Shown: positions 36,806 through 45,645, counted from the first letter of the stretch. The stretch is 64,000 bases of DNA from Bradyrhizobium sp. CSS354 (GCF_029051725.1 NZ_JAACFU010000008.1:328325-392324), one strand, 5' to 3'. The notes: a model not told the origin generated them from the letters alone. Numbers and translations are program-made.

Positions 36806-37990
36806 CTACGTCTGGGCCTCCACCGCGAACGTCAGCCCCGCGTTCTCGACCAGCCGCTTGATCAGCTTGTGCTGCATCGCCGCGCCCGGGGTCCAGAAGC
36901 CGGCTGCGACGTCGGTCGTGTCACGCAGCATGCAGATGGCGCATTCGGAGATCATCTTCGAGGTCGAGCCGTAGCCGGGATCGCGGTCACCGGTGACGCC
37001 GGCGCGTACCATGCGGCCATCGGGTGCGATCGCGATATAGAGCAGATCGAAGAGACCGTTTTCGCGCTCTTCCTTCGACGGGCCCTCGCCCGGCTTCGGT
37101 GCGTCGGGGCCGGTCTTGCCCGCATTGGCAGCCATCACGAGCTTGGCGGTGGCCTCGCCCTTCTCGCCGGGACCGGTCAGGACCATCTCGTCGTAGACGA
37201 AGTCCTGGCCGTAGGGGAATCCCATCAGCATGTTGGAGCGGTGAACGTTGCGCGTGTTGATCAGCGCCATCATGAACGGCGCCCCCCAGGATTGCAGATC
37301 CTCCTCGAAAGCTGCCCTGTTGCCTTTCGGCTGCTTCGGGCCGCTGAAGCCGGGCGTCAGCGCAAAATGATCGTTGAGAATGGCGACAAGGCTGAGATCC
37401 TTCGCCACGGCATCGAAGGTCGCCTTCGCGCTCGCGGCGGTGCCGCCCGAGAGCGTGCCGCGCATGTCGCGCACGCGGCCCTTCACGCGCGGGGCCGGCG
37501 CGCCGAAGACACGTTTGGCCTCTTTCTGGACGAAGAACGTACCGAGCTCGAACGGCACGGAATCGTAGCCGCACGAAAACACGATCCGCGCGCCGCTCTC
37601 TTTTGCGGCCGCCTCGTACTTGTCGATCATCTGGCGCATCCAGATCGGCTCGCCGCAGAGATCGAAATAGTCCGTGCCCGTGACCACGCAGGCCGCGAGC
37701 AGTTCCTCACCATAGAGCTGATACGGGCCCACTGTGGTGATCACCGACATCGTCTGCTCCGCCATCGCCTTCAGCGAAGCCGCATCCGACGCATCCGCGA
37801 CAATCAGCGCCGTATTCCCGGGCGCGCCGATCGCATCGCGGACCGATTTCAGCTTGCCGAGGCTGCGGCCTGCCATCGCCCATTTGAGCGAATGGTCGCT
37901 CTTGTAATGCTGGGTCAGGTATTCGGCGACGAGCTGGCCGGTAAAACCGGTCGCGCCATAGACGACGATGTCGAATTTCGCAGAGCTCAT
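36806..37990 (-). CDS. Saccharopine dehydrogenase NADP-binding domain protein (enoyl-reductase-like)
   Basis: A 394-residue Rossmann-fold oxidoreductase: IVVYGATGFTGQLVAEYL is the NADP loop and VITTVGPYQLYGEELLAACV plus GTDYFDLCGEPIWM are marks of the saccharopine-dehydrogenase-like group that includes mycobacterial trans-acting enoyl reductases. True lysine metabolism is unlikely. Substrate unknown. The DUF169 gene lies 14 bp upstream on the same strand, so the two are probably one operon. Confidence 0.85.
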   Translation of the reverse strand: MSSAKFDIVVYGATGFTGQLVAEYLTQHYKSDHSLKWAMAGRSLGKLKSVRDAIGAPGNTALIVADASDAASLKAMAEQTMSVITTVGPYQLYGEELLAACVVTGTDYFDLCGEPIWMRQMIDKYEAAAKESGARIVFSCGYDSVPFELGTFFVQKEAKRVFGAPAPRVKGRVRDMRGTLSGGTAASAKATFDAVAKDLSLVAILNDHFALTPGFSGPKQPKGNRAAFEEDLQSWGAPFMMALINTRNVHRSNMLMGFPYGQDFVYDEMVLTGPGEKGEATAKLVMAANAGKTGPDAPKPGEGPSKEERENGLFDLLYIAIAPDGRMVRAGVTGDRDPGYGSTSKMISECAICMLRDTTDVAAGFWTPGAAMQHKLIKRLVENAGLTFAVEAQT

Positions 37991-38004
37991 GGTCGGCCTT
38001 TACT

Positions 38005-38787
38005 TTATTTCTTCGCGTAGCTCACGCCCATGCCGGCACGGACATCGCTTTGAATACCATAGGGCGGGATCGGATAACGCAGGCCGTTCTTCGCCAACGC
38101 CTTCATGCCCACAACCGCCTTCGCGAGATGTTCCGGCTTCAGGGCCATCAGCATCTCCTCGTCCGGCACGCCGCCATAGCGCCGTTCGGCATAGCATGGC
38201 AAGGACAGGCTGGGCTCACCGCTCTTGAGCGCCCTGCCCCAGGAATCGGCGCAAGCGGTCTCGCCGACCACGCCCCATTCGAACTTCTTGTAGCCGGTAT
38301 ATTGCAGCCCGTTGATCAGGATGATCATCTGCCCCGGCGTCGCATAGACGAGACAAATGTCCGGCGGATCGAGCCGGCCGCTCGCCAGCGGACTGACCGC
38401 GAGCGCCTGATATTGCCCGAACGGAACCACGTCCAGCGCCTCCTGGCGCTTGCGTGCGTCCTCCGCCGTGCCGTGCCAGACCCCGACATAGTTTTCGCCG
38501 GCGAGCCATTTCTCGTCCTGCGGTGCAAGGCCGATCACCGCGCGGCATTGCGCGCCGACGAGATCGTCGGCGGTGATGCCCACGGTCCAGCCCAGACGCG
38601 CCGCCATGCTGACGATCTGGTCGGTGGTGTGGACCGCGGTCGGCCGCCGGATTTTCGGGATTGCCTCCATGTCCGCGGTACGCGCGAACAGCTTCATGCC
38701 GATCACCGTGGTCTTCAGCCGCAACAGGCCGTTGAGATCGGCGACGAGGCCGGCAAGATCGATGCGGTCTGCACTCTGCTGTTGCAT
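38005..38787 (-). CDS. DUF169 family protein
   Basis: A 260-residue protein with the family pattern: LKTTVIGMKLF near the N-terminus, a C-GAQCRAVIGLAP segment in the middle, and SLPCYAERRYGGVPDEEMLMALKPEHL near the end. DUF169 proteins often accompany redox or iron-sulfur functions, but no reaction is known. It precedes the saccharopine-dehydrogenase-like gene in an apparent two-gene operon. Confidence 0.85.
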   Translation of the reverse strand: MQQQSADRIDLAGLVADLNGLLRLKTTVIGMKLFARTADMEAIPKIRRPTAVHTTDQIVSMAARLGWTVGITADDLVGAQCRAVIGLAPQDEKWLAGENYVGVWHGTAEDARKRQEALDVVPFGQYQALAVSPLASGRLDPPDICLVYATPGQMIILINGLQYTGYKKFEWGVVGETACADSWGRALKSGEPSLSLPCYAERRYGGVPDEEMLMALKPEHLAKAVVGMKALAKNGLRYPIPPYGIQSDVRAGMGVSYAKK

Positions 38788-38843
38788 GGCGTCCTCCCGG
38801 CCGGCAGTCGCGCGCCGGCGCTGTTATTGTTTCTTGAACGGTT

Positions 38844-39611
38844 CTAGTCCTTCGCCGGCCCCGGGAGCAACTCGCCGGTCCGGCCCATCAGGCGGTAGGC
38901 GACGAGCCCGATCCATTCGCGCACGGCGACCTCGGTTCGGCGGAGCCCGTCCGTGGCGACATTGGTGAAAGAGAGAAGATCGTCACGCCCGCCCATTCGC
39001 CAGTCCACGGGATAGGCTTCGACGTCAAATCCCGCCTTGCGAAAGATCCCCATCGAACGCGGCATGTGAAAGGCAGAGGTGACCAGGAGCCAGCGTTCGC
39101 CCGGTTTGGGCGCCACCAATTGTTTGGTGAAGATGGCGTTCTCGTAGGTGTTGCGAGAGTCCCGCTCGAGGATCAGGCGCTGCTTCGCGATACCCAGGTT
39201 CTCCAGGATCGGCGCGGAGTAGTCCGCCTCCCGGGAGTCCGTCGAAACCAGGTTCGCGGTGCCCCCGGTGAAAACAATACGCGTGTTCGGATAGCGGCGC
39301 GCGAGCTCAGCCGGCGCAAACAGGCGACCGGCCGCGTGCGCGACGACCGGCGTGCGGTGCGCCGCCGACAGATCGGTGTCGACGGAGCCGCCGAGCACGA
39401 TGATGCCGTCGGGCGCACCGCGCGACGGATCCCACGGCGCAAAACGCGACTCCAGCGGATAGAGCAAAAGGTTGCCGAGCGGCGAGAACGCGGCGAGCGC
39501 CAGCAGGATCAGCGTGGCCGCGGCGAGCTTGCGGCCGAATGCGGCAAAGCGCGTCGCCATCAGGACCACCGAGACGATTCCGAGCTCGATCATCAAGTTG
39601 ATCGGCAGCAC
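38844..39611 (-). CDS. YdcF/ElyC-like (DUF218) membrane protein
   Basis: A 255-residue (or longer) protein. N-terminal membrane helices are followed by the DUF218 domain: DGIIVLGGSV, NTRIVFTGGTANL, ERDSRNTYENAIFTKQ and LLVTSAFHMPRSMGIFRKAGFD. ElyC acts in envelope polysaccharide lipid-carrier metabolism in E. coli; others are unknown. The GTG at 39611 is the first usual start, but the codons upstream (LLFLLSKTLGTAV) complete the typical first helix, so a CTG at 39647 behind GAGG may be the true start. Confidence 0.82.
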   Translation of the reverse strand: MLPINLMIELGIVSVVLMATRFAAFGRKLAAATLILLALAAFSPLGNLLLYPLESRFAPWDPSRGAPDGIIVLGGSVDTDLSAAHRTPVVAHAAGRLFAPAELARRYPNTRIVFTGGTANLVSTDSREADYSAPILENLGIAKQRLILERDSRNTYENAIFTKQLVAPKPGERWLLVTSAFHMPRSMGIFRKAGFDVEAYPVDWRMGGRDDLLSFTNVATDGLRRTEVAVREWIGLVAYRLMGRTGELLPGPAKD

Positions 39612-39678
39612 CGCGGTGCCGAGGGTCTTTGACAGGAGAAAAAGCAGGGGAGCCTCGCTGGAATGATCGTACCCGTTG

Positions 39679-39755
39679 CGCGCGGGCTTGACCCGCCCGT
39701 CGATCTTCAGAAAGCTTCTTGGAAGAGGATCGATTGCCTGGTCAAGCCCGGGCCT
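39679..39755. repeat. Palindromic repeat between ydcF-like and formamidase genes
   Basis: Outer arms cgggcttgacc / gtcaagcccg and an inner cgatcttc...gaagaggatcg pair. It occupies the divergent region, so it may overlap promoters of either gene. Confidence 0.55.
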
Positions 39756-39775
39756 GTGAAACGGACGGACGCCAC

Positions 39776-40717
39776 ATGACCCATCACCACCTGCATTCCA
39801 GCCCCGAGACCTGCCATTGGGGCTTCTTCGAAGCTGCGCTCAAGCCCGTCCTCACCGTCGCGAGCGGCGACGAGGTCACGGTCGACACCATCAGCGGCGG
39901 CCCGGACATGCTGCCCGACCGCGACACATTTCACATTCCGCCCGAGATGTTCGAGGTTCATGCCAAGAACGAGCGCATGCTGCCCGGCCATATCCTCACT
40001 GGCCCGATAGCGGTCGAGGGCGCCGAGCCCGGCGACGTGCTCGCGGTCGAGATCCTCGACGTCCAGCTCCGGCAGGATTGGGGCTGGAACATGATCAAGC
40101 CGCTGTCCGGCACCCTGCCCGACGATTTCCACGAGACGCGCATCCTGAACATCCCGCTCGACCGGTCGCGGATGGTCGCCCGGATGCCCTGGGGGCTGGA
40201 CCTGCCGCTCAAGCCGTTCTTCGGCGTGATGGGCGTTTCGCCGCCGCCGGCCTGGGGCCGCATCTCCTCGCTGGTCCCGCGCGCCATGGGCGGCAATCTT
40301 GACAACAAGGAGCTTGGCGCCGGCGCGACGCTGTACCTGCCGGTGTTCGTCCCGGGCGCGCTGTTCTCCTGCGGCGACGGCCACGGCGTGCAGGGCGACG
40401 GCGAGGTCTGCGTCACCGCGATCGAGACCGCACTCCAGGGCCGCTTTCGCCTGACGCTGCGCAAGGACCTCAGGCTCGATTATCCCCGCGGCGAGACGGC
40501 GACGCATTACATGACCATGGCGATGGACCCCGACCTCGACCAATGCGTGGTGCGGGCGCTACGCAACATGATCGTGCTGCTCGGCGAGAGGCGCAATTTG
40601 TCGCGCGAGGACGCCTATACGCTATGCAGCCTGGCGGCCGATCTGCGGGTGACCCAGACCGTCAACGGCTCCAAGGGCATCCATTGCATGATCGACAAGG
40701 CGATCGTGCACGGCTGA
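39776..40717 (+). CDS. Acetamidase/formamidase family protein
   Basis: A 313-residue FmdA/AmdA-type zinc amidohydrolase. Signs: the N-terminal HLHSSPETCHWGFFEAALKP, LPGHILTGPIAVEGAEPGDVLAVEILD and the C-terminal ACGDGHGVQGDGEVC-like segment (SCGDGHGVQGDGEVCVTAIE), a strongly conserved signature. It hydrolyses short amides such as formamide or acetamide to ammonia and acid. ATG 39776 (MTHHHLHSS) is chosen; 19 codons upstream are open but lie in a repeat. Confidence 0.9.
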   Translation: MTHHHLHSSPETCHWGFFEAALKPVLTVASGDEVTVDTISGGPDMLPDRDTFHIPPEMFEVHAKNERMLPGHILTGPIAVEGAEPGDVLAVEILDVQLRQDWGWNMIKPLSGTLPDDFHETRILNIPLDRSRMVARMPWGLDLPLKPFFGVMGVSPPPAWGRISSLVPRAMGGNLDNKELGAGATLYLPVFVPGALFSCGDGHGVQGDGEVCVTAIETALQGRFRLTLRKDLRLDYPRGETATHYMTMAMDPDLDQCVVRALRNMIVLLGERRNLSREDAYTLCSLAADLRVTQTVNGSKGIHCMIDKAIVHG

Positions 40718-40917
40718 GCCGACCCGCCCACTCCTGACCTGTCGAGGCCACGCAGCCGCCGGCCTGTTCGCGCGGCGCGCCTCGTCATGCCTAATTTCCT
40801 TCGCGATTCCAACGGGCTGAACGAGCACCGCAGCCTGCGATTGACTTCTGCCTCCGAAGCTAAATAGAGTCTTAATCGTAACTTTTATGTACCTGCGTAA
40901 GAGGCTAGCGTTTAGGC

Positions 40918-41115
40918 ATGGCCACCGAAAAAGCCGAGACTGACCGCATTCCCGTAACCTTGGCGCTCTCGACCATCACCTATCTGGAGAAGCTGGTGAG
41001 ACAGGGCACCCACGGCACCAGCGTTCCCGGCGTCGCACGTACCTTGATCGAGGAAGGCATCCGTCTCGCCATCAAGGACGGGCTTTTGTCGATTCGCGAC
41101 AATGGCAGGACGTGA
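40918..41115 (+). CDS. Small conserved-looking protein, ribbon-helix-helix-like
   Basis: A 65-residue protein: IPVTLALSTITYLEKLVRQGTHGTSVPGVARTLIEEGIRLAIKDGLL. The beta-strand, helix, turn, helix pattern with EEGIRLA resembles ribbon-helix-helix DNA-binding proteins, but this is by eye only. It lies 72 bp before gcrA in the same orientation and may be cotranscribed. Confidence 0.65.
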   Translation: MATEKAETDRIPVTLALSTITYLEKLVRQGTHGTSVPGVARTLIEEGIRLAIKDGLLSIRDNGRT

Positions 41116-41187
41116 GCGCGCGCCGAACGTGAGGCGGACGGATCTCGAGAAGCGGATGGCCGACATCTGCAACCTGGGACCGCGACA

Positions 41188-41682
41188 ATGCCTGTTCTCT
41201 CACCGACTTCTTCTTCACAAACCTGGACCGACGAACGCATCGAACTGCTGAGGCAGCACTTCGAGGCCGGCCTCTCCTGCCGCGAGATCGCCGCCGACAT
41301 CGGCGTCAGCCGCAATGCCGTGATCGGCAAGCTGTCTCGCCTCAATCTGACGCGCGGCCGGACCATCGACGACCGCAAGGTTCAGGACCGGGGCTCCGCG
41401 CCTTCGCGCACGTCGCGAACGGTGCCGCGGCTGCAATACGAAATGCTCGCCACGATCTACGGCGAGACCGGTGCGCCGATGGTCGCCGGTCCGATCGACG
41501 ACGCCAATCGCTGCTCGCTGCTGGAGCTTGCCGAGAACCGCTGCCGCTGGCCGATATCCACACCTGGCGCGGACGATTTCTGCTTCTGCGGCAACTCCGC
41601 GCCCGACGGCCAGTCCTATTGCGCCGGCCACAGCCGCCTCGCCTACCGGCCGAATTCCCGCGCGCGCGTCATGCGCGGCTAG
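41188..41682 (+). CDS. gcrA: GcrA family cell-cycle regulator
   Basis: A 164-residue protein. The N-terminal helix-turn-helix WTDERIELLRQHFEAGLSCREIAADIGVSRNAVIGKLSRLNL is the GcrA signature. The C-terminal part with CSLLELAENRCRWPIS and FCFCGNSAPDGQSYCAGHSRLAY holds the conserved cysteine/histidine sigma-70-binding region. GcrA works with RNA polymerase sigma-70 at CcrM-methylated GANTC promoters to drive cell-division genes in alphaproteobacteria. This genus often has more than one copy. The stop codon sits in the first unit of a 13-bp tandem repeat. Confidence 0.9.
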   Translation: MPVLSPTSSSQTWTDERIELLRQHFEAGLSCREIAADIGVSRNAVIGKLSRLNLTRGRTIDDRKVQDRGSAPSRTSRTVPRLQYEMLATIYGETGAPMVAGPIDDANRCSLLELAENRCRWPISTPGADDFCFCGNSAPDGQSYCAGHSRLAYRPNSRARVMRG

Positions 41683-41772
41683 AGCCATGTCTTAGAGCCA
41701 TGTCTTAGAGCCATGTCTTAGAGCCAAGTCTTAGAGCCAAGTCTTAGAGCTCATGTCCTCGAGCCATGTCCC
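41681..41772. repeat. 13-bp tandem repeat array downstream of gcrA
   Basis: Unit agagccatgtctt: three identical copies (41681-41719), two with one A for T change (41720-41745), one with an extra base (41746-41759) and a diverged last copy (41760-41772). The array overlaps the last two bases of gcrA. Confidence 0.9.
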
Positions 41773-41782
41773 AAAACGAAAA

Positions 41783-41808
41783 ACCTCCGGCAGGGCATTG
41801 CCGGAGGT
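41783..41808 (-). terminator. Hairpin with T run on the minus strand
   Basis: acctccggca-gggca-ttgccggaggt stem; the left flank aaaacgaaaa gives a T run on the minus strand. It could be a second terminator behind the porin gene or a backstop for both strands. Confidence 0.5.
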
Positions 41809-41971
41809 TCCTGGAGGTTTAGCATCAAGTCAGAGCCGCAACTTTCGTCATCGGCCGAGAGCTATATAGCTTAGTAACTCAGGTAAGTAAATAAATTTGG
41901 GGCCTGTCGAATCGCATGGCTCGTCTTCGTTGCCGGCACGGGCCATCTGATTTTCCGAAAGCGATCTTCGT

Positions 41972-42002
41972 AAAAAAGCCCCGGCGGTGTCCCGCCGGGG
42001 CT
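41972..42002 (-). terminator. Rho-independent terminator of the porin gene
   Basis: Perfect 11-bp stem agccccggcgg / ccgccggggct with a four-base loop and six A on the left, which is a T run on the minus strand. It is 52 bp beyond the porin stop. Confidence 0.85.
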
Positions 42003-42054
42003 GCGTCATATCCGGAGACTCGAGTCCGAAGACCCAGGTAAGAAAACCCAAGGC

Positions 42055-43611
42055 TTACCAGTTGCGCTGGGCGCGAACCAGCAGGCTGTAAGTGTCCTGG
42101 TCCTTCAGCTCATAGGCCGCCGCGGGCTTGGCAACGCTCGTGAGCGCCGGCGTCGTGATCACGCCCGAGTACTTCTGGTCAAGGTGGCTGTAGGTGAAGT
42201 CAGCCGAGAAGGTCAGGTTCTTGACCGGGGTCCAGCGGGTGATGACACCGATCTGGCCGATGTTGAAGTCCGGGTTACAGGTACCGGTCAGGGTCGCGAA
42301 CGCGGCGCTGCCGCAGATCATGCCCTTGGCCGTGCCGCTGTAGTTGACGGCAGCCCACGCACCATAGAGCGCCGAGTTCCAGTACGGGCTCCAGTTGTGG
42401 GTGTAGGCACCACGGAAGCCGTAGGTCTTGGTCAGCTCGAGGCCGCTGCCGGGTGCGAACACCGCGTCAGACACGCCGGCGAAGCCGATGCTCTGATACG
42501 CGCCGCCCGAACCGCCGAACATCGAGTAGTTGGTCGCTGCCAGCTCCTGGAAGTTGTAGCGGCTCGCGCCGTCGGTGTAGACGCCCGAGATGTTGATCAC
42601 GTCGCCTGCACCGGTCGGGATGTTCTTGATCGACAGAGCCAGCTGGACGGCCCAGCCCCACTTGTCTTCAGGATGACCCGTGGCTTCGCTCGCGCCGTAA
42701 TAGCCGACGTGGTTGTCGTGCGCCGCGACCGAGGCCTGGAACAGGCCCCAGGCCTGGTCGACGCGGAGCGTACCGACGAGATCGGGGGCGCGGGTGCCGC
42801 CGAGATCGTTGGAGCCGTAGGCACCGCCGAGGACGCCGGTGGTGGACATGCCGGCCGTATTCCACAGCGCGGTCTGGAACACCTGCGTCTGGTCCTGCGC
42901 CGAGACGATCGCCGTTATGCCTTGGCCCAGATCGGCGGTGTAGGTGAACTGGGCGACACCGTTGGTGGTGCCGCTGCCGCCGACGAGCTGGTCGAAGTTG
43001 TTGCCGGGATAGTTGATCCAGGGCGCGTCGAACTGCGACACCGCCTTACCCATGGTGAAGCCGGCGAACTGGATGAAGGCGTAGTAGACGCCGAGCGCGC
43101 CGCCCGAGATCCCCCCGTCGGTGCCGTTGACGGCGCCGCCGCTGGACCCGATCAGACCCGTGCCTGCGGCGTTGAGGCCGAGCGTGCTGCTGTACTGGGT
43201 GGCACCCGTTCCCGAACCGGCGCCGACATAGTTGCCGGTCGTCCAGGTGAAGACCGCATCGAAATAGGTGCGGACAACGCCGTACTCGGTCGCGGTGCGC
43301 GTGTCGATGTTGAGATCTTCACGAGCGCGCATCGAGTAATAGTTCGTCAGGCGGTTATTGGCCGCGAAGACGTTGTTGTACTGGGCGCTGTAGTTGCCGC
43401 CGGCATTGAGCGCCACTTCGGCACGCAGATAACCGCCCAGCTTGATGCAGGTGTCGCTGCCCGGGATGTAGTAGAAACCCGCACCGTAGAGCGAGCAGAC
43501 CTTCACATACTCGACCGCCTTGGCCTTGACAGGAAGATCAGCCGCCTGAGCTCCACCGACGGCGATCAGACCCGCCGCAGTGCCGAGCAAAAGGCTCTTC
43601 ACCACTTTCAT
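42055..43611 (-). CDS. Outer-membrane porin (porin_2 family)
   Basis: A 518-residue beta-barrel porin. Signal peptide MKVVKSLLLGTAAGLIAVGGAQA, then the family start ADLPVKAKAVEYVKVCSLYGAGFYYIPGSDTCIKLGGYLRAE with two cysteines, alternating strands through the body, and the C-terminal LLVRAQRNW ending in an aromatic residue needed for barrel assembly. ATG 43611 follows a strong GGAGG; the longer open frame (59 codons) is not part of the protein. It is longer than the usual 330-500 residues of the family and rich in Gly/Ser/Thr loops. Confidence 0.94.
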   Translation of the reverse strand: MKVVKSLLLGTAAGLIAVGGAQAADLPVKAKAVEYVKVCSLYGAGFYYIPGSDTCIKLGGYLRAEVALNAGGNYSAQYNNVFAANNRLTNYYSMRAREDLNIDTRTATEYGVVRTYFDAVFTWTTGNYVGAGSGTGATQYSSTLGLNAAGTGLIGSSGGAVNGTDGGISGGALGVYYAFIQFAGFTMGKAVSQFDAPWINYPGNNFDQLVGGSGTTNGVAQFTYTADLGQGITAIVSAQDQTQVFQTALWNTAGMSTTGVLGGAYGSNDLGGTRAPDLVGTLRVDQAWGLFQASVAAHDNHVGYYGASEATGHPEDKWGWAVQLALSIKNIPTGAGDVINISGVYTDGASRYNFQELAATNYSMFGGSGGAYQSIGFAGVSDAVFAPGSGLELTKTYGFRGAYTHNWSPYWNSALYGAWAAVNYSGTAKGMICGSAAFATLTGTCNPDFNIGQIGVITRWTPVKNLTFSADFTYSHLDQKYSGVITTPALTSVAKPAAAYELKDQDTYSLLVRAQRNW

Positions 43612-44015
43612 ATTAAAACCTCCAAGTTGCTCATTATACGAAGACCGGACCGTGAGGCCCCCCAGATCCCCGTCTTGCAAATCCGTTCGGCCGCTTTGCG
43701 CTTTCGGACACACCCGCTTTCGACGCGAGGGACGTGAGCGAACCAGCTGCAACGGGACGATCGAGACCCCCCCACCGTCACGAAGCAATATGCCTGCGCC
43801 GTTGACTAATCAAAATACCTTATTTAGTCAGCTTTGTGGTTTCGCTAAACCTGTACCCCATACGCAACACTCCGGCGAAGCGATCCGTGAGCAAATCATC
43901 TTTGTAGTTTGAGTGACAAAATTAGCCTGCTCTGCACTTGCGTCAGAGCAGGCTTGCGTGGACTATGGCTTGCACCACACCGGCCGCATACAAACCAGAT
44001 CACGGGAGTGACGCT
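43612..44015. other. Divergent region between porin and MarR genes
   Basis: A 404-bp stretch without a supported gene. It should contain the porin promoter. A perfect inverted repeat TGACTAA (43803-43809) / TTAGTCA (43824-43830) with a 14-base spacer lies in an AT-rich part and is a candidate regulator site. Confidence 0.6.
43803..43830. promoter_or_regulatory. Inverted repeat TGACTAA...TTAGTCA
   Basis: Perfect 7-bp arms with a 14-base AT-rich spacer, about 190 bp from each divergent gene. The TTAGTCA heptamer also occurs in the palindrome at 35436-35448 beside another MarR gene, and TGACTAA recurs upstream of the hydrolase at 45645. Confidence 0.5.
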
Positions 44016-44522
44016 GTGTCAGCGACGAGGAAAGAAGGGGCGCGCCTCCGCCCCATCGGCAACCTGGATATCATCAGGCGCTTCACCTGGGAGATATCGT
44101 CGATCAACATGTATCTGGAGGAGCTGCGTCAGTTCTGGGCGAGAACGCTCGGCATCAGCGGCCCCCAATGGCTGATCCTGATGGCGATCTCCGACCTCGA
44201 CAAGGACGACGGCATTCCAGTCAACGTCGTCTCAAAGCTCCTCCACGTCGACCCGTCGTTCGTCACGACCCAGTCCAAGCTGCTCGAGAAGAAGGGCCTG
44301 TTGCGCCGTCGCCCCTCGCCGACCGACGCAAGGGTGGTGCGGCTGTCCCTGACCGAGAAGACCCAGAAACACCTGGCGAGCCTCACCGAGCAGTACAAGA
44401 CGATCAAGGAATTCGTCTTCCAGGAGTTCGACGAGAAAGAACTCACCGATTTCACCACCAAGCTCGCGATGTTGAAGACCCGCCTCGAAAAGGCCTGCGT
44501 CCGCCTGACTCTCGACTTCTGA
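44016..44522 (+). CDS. MarR family transcriptional regulator
   Basis: A 168-residue regulator starting at GTG 44016 behind GGGAG; an open frame 26 codons longer begins upstream. The core GISGPQWLILMAISDLDKDDGIPVNVVSKLLHVDPSFVTTQSKLLEKKGLLRRRPSPTDARVVRLSL is a winged helix with recognition helix SFVTTQSKLLE and wing PTDARV. It converges on an alpha/beta hydrolase gene 10 bp away and is divergent from the porin. Confidence 0.88.
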   Translation: MSATRKEGARLRPIGNLDIIRRFTWEISSINMYLEELRQFWARTLGISGPQWLILMAISDLDKDDGIPVNVVSKLLHVDPSFVTTQSKLLEKKGLLRRRPSPTDARVVRLSLTEKTQKHLASLTEQYKTIKEFVFQEFDEKELTDFTTKLAMLKTRLEKACVRLTLDF

Positions 44523-44532
44523 GGCGACGTCC

Positions 44533-45645
44533 TTAGATGCGGCCCGCAACGCCGAGCCGGGATTCGAGCCAATCGAAAATGTATTCATTGGCAAGGCTTG
44601 GATTGTCCGCATGGGCCTGCGCCGCGCCGGTTTCGGCCGCCGTGAATACCTTCAACATCACATCCGAGCTGCCGAGCCGGGACGTCTGGACGATCTGACG
44701 CGCCCGATCGGCCTTGAGCCAGCCGTCCTCGCCGAGCGTGATCAGCACCGGACAGTCGGCGCTGGAGGCCATCAGCGGAGCATGCGGCACCGGAACGATG
44801 CTGACGTCGCTCATCGCGAATCGGCTGGCAAAGAAGGCCCGCTCGTGCAGGTCCCACAGGCCGCCATCGCAGACGGCGGCGGCAAGCCGCGGCTCCTGCA
44901 GCACCGCGCGGGCCACGAAAGAAGAGCCCCAGCCATCGGCGACGATCGCGACGCGCCCGAAATCGACGTCGCTGCACGTCTCCAAATAGTCCATGACGCA
45001 CGGAATCGCACTCTCGAGATCCCGGCGCCGCAACAGCGCGTCGAGATAATCGTCGCGCTGGTCGCCGAACAGGTCCAGCGCCAGCAGCGAGAAGCCGCGC
45101 TCGCGCGCATGCGGCGCGAGCTTGAACAGAAACTCCTCCTTGCGGTGGCCGGGCTCGCCGATGCAGATCACGGTCGGAGCTCGCACGCGTCCCGATGGCG
45201 CGGGCAGGAAATAGCCCTGCAACGAATGTCCGTCGAGCCAGGGTATCGTCATGACTTCCCCGGCCGGATCGCGCGCGGCGAGGAAGCGGCGGGCACAATC
45301 CTGCATGGCGAGGACCGCGACCCAGCGGCGCTCGTCCGCCTGATCGAGTGGCATTGCGGCCGCACTATAGTAATTCATGGCGCGGAGCCAGTTGCGTTGC
45401 GCGGTCGCCCTGTGACCTTCCACGAACGCGGCCTCGGCACGAAGTCGATTGGCCTGCGCCAGATTCTTCCACTCGCGATGCCAGGATTGGTCTTCGCCCC
45501 GCTTCAGCTGCCGCGCGATCATCAGGCATTCCGCGATCGTGGCGCCGCCCTCCTGGGCGGCGGTGAGGAGCCGCGTGAATTCAGCGGAGATGTCCTCTCG
45601 CTCCGGGCAAAGGATCCAGTCGTCGGAGAGGCATGCGGGTATCAT
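44533..45645 (-). CDS. Alpha/beta-hydrolase-fold protein without nucleophile serine
   Basis: A 370-residue protein. The helical N-terminal part (about 1-115) and C-terminal alpha/beta-hydrolase fold (RAPTVICIGEPGHRKEE, FSLLALDLFGDQRDDY, PVLITLGEDGWLKADRARQIV) resemble FrsA and 2,6-dihydropseudooxynicotine-hydrolase relatives. At the nucleophile elbow the sequence is VADGWGSSF, with Gly238 where GxSxG enzymes have serine, so hydrolysis by the usual mechanism is doubtful. A TGACTAA motif lies about 36 bp upstream of the start. Confidence 0.75.
   Translation of the reverse strand: MIPACLSDDWILCPEREDISAEFTRLLTAAQEGGATIAECLMIARQLKRGEDQSWHREWKNLAQANRLRAEAAFVEGHRATAQRNWLRAMNYYSAAAMPLDQADERRWVAVLAMQDCARRFLAARDPAGEVMTIPWLDGHSLQGYFLPAPSGRVRAPTVICIGEPGHRKEEFLFKLAPHARERGFSLLALDLFGDQRDDYLDALLRRRDLESAIPCVMDYLETCSDVDFGRVAIVADGWGSSFVARAVLQEPRLAAAVCDGGLWDLHERAFFASRFAMSDVSIVPVPHAPLMASSADCPVLITLGEDGWLKADRARQIVQTSRLGSSDVMLKVFTAAETGAAQAHADNPSLANEYIFDWLESRLGVAGRI

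Noticed and set aside
41681..41772. Possible CRISPR-like array
   Set aside because: Units are 13 bp and directly adjacent, with no spacers and no cas genes nearby.
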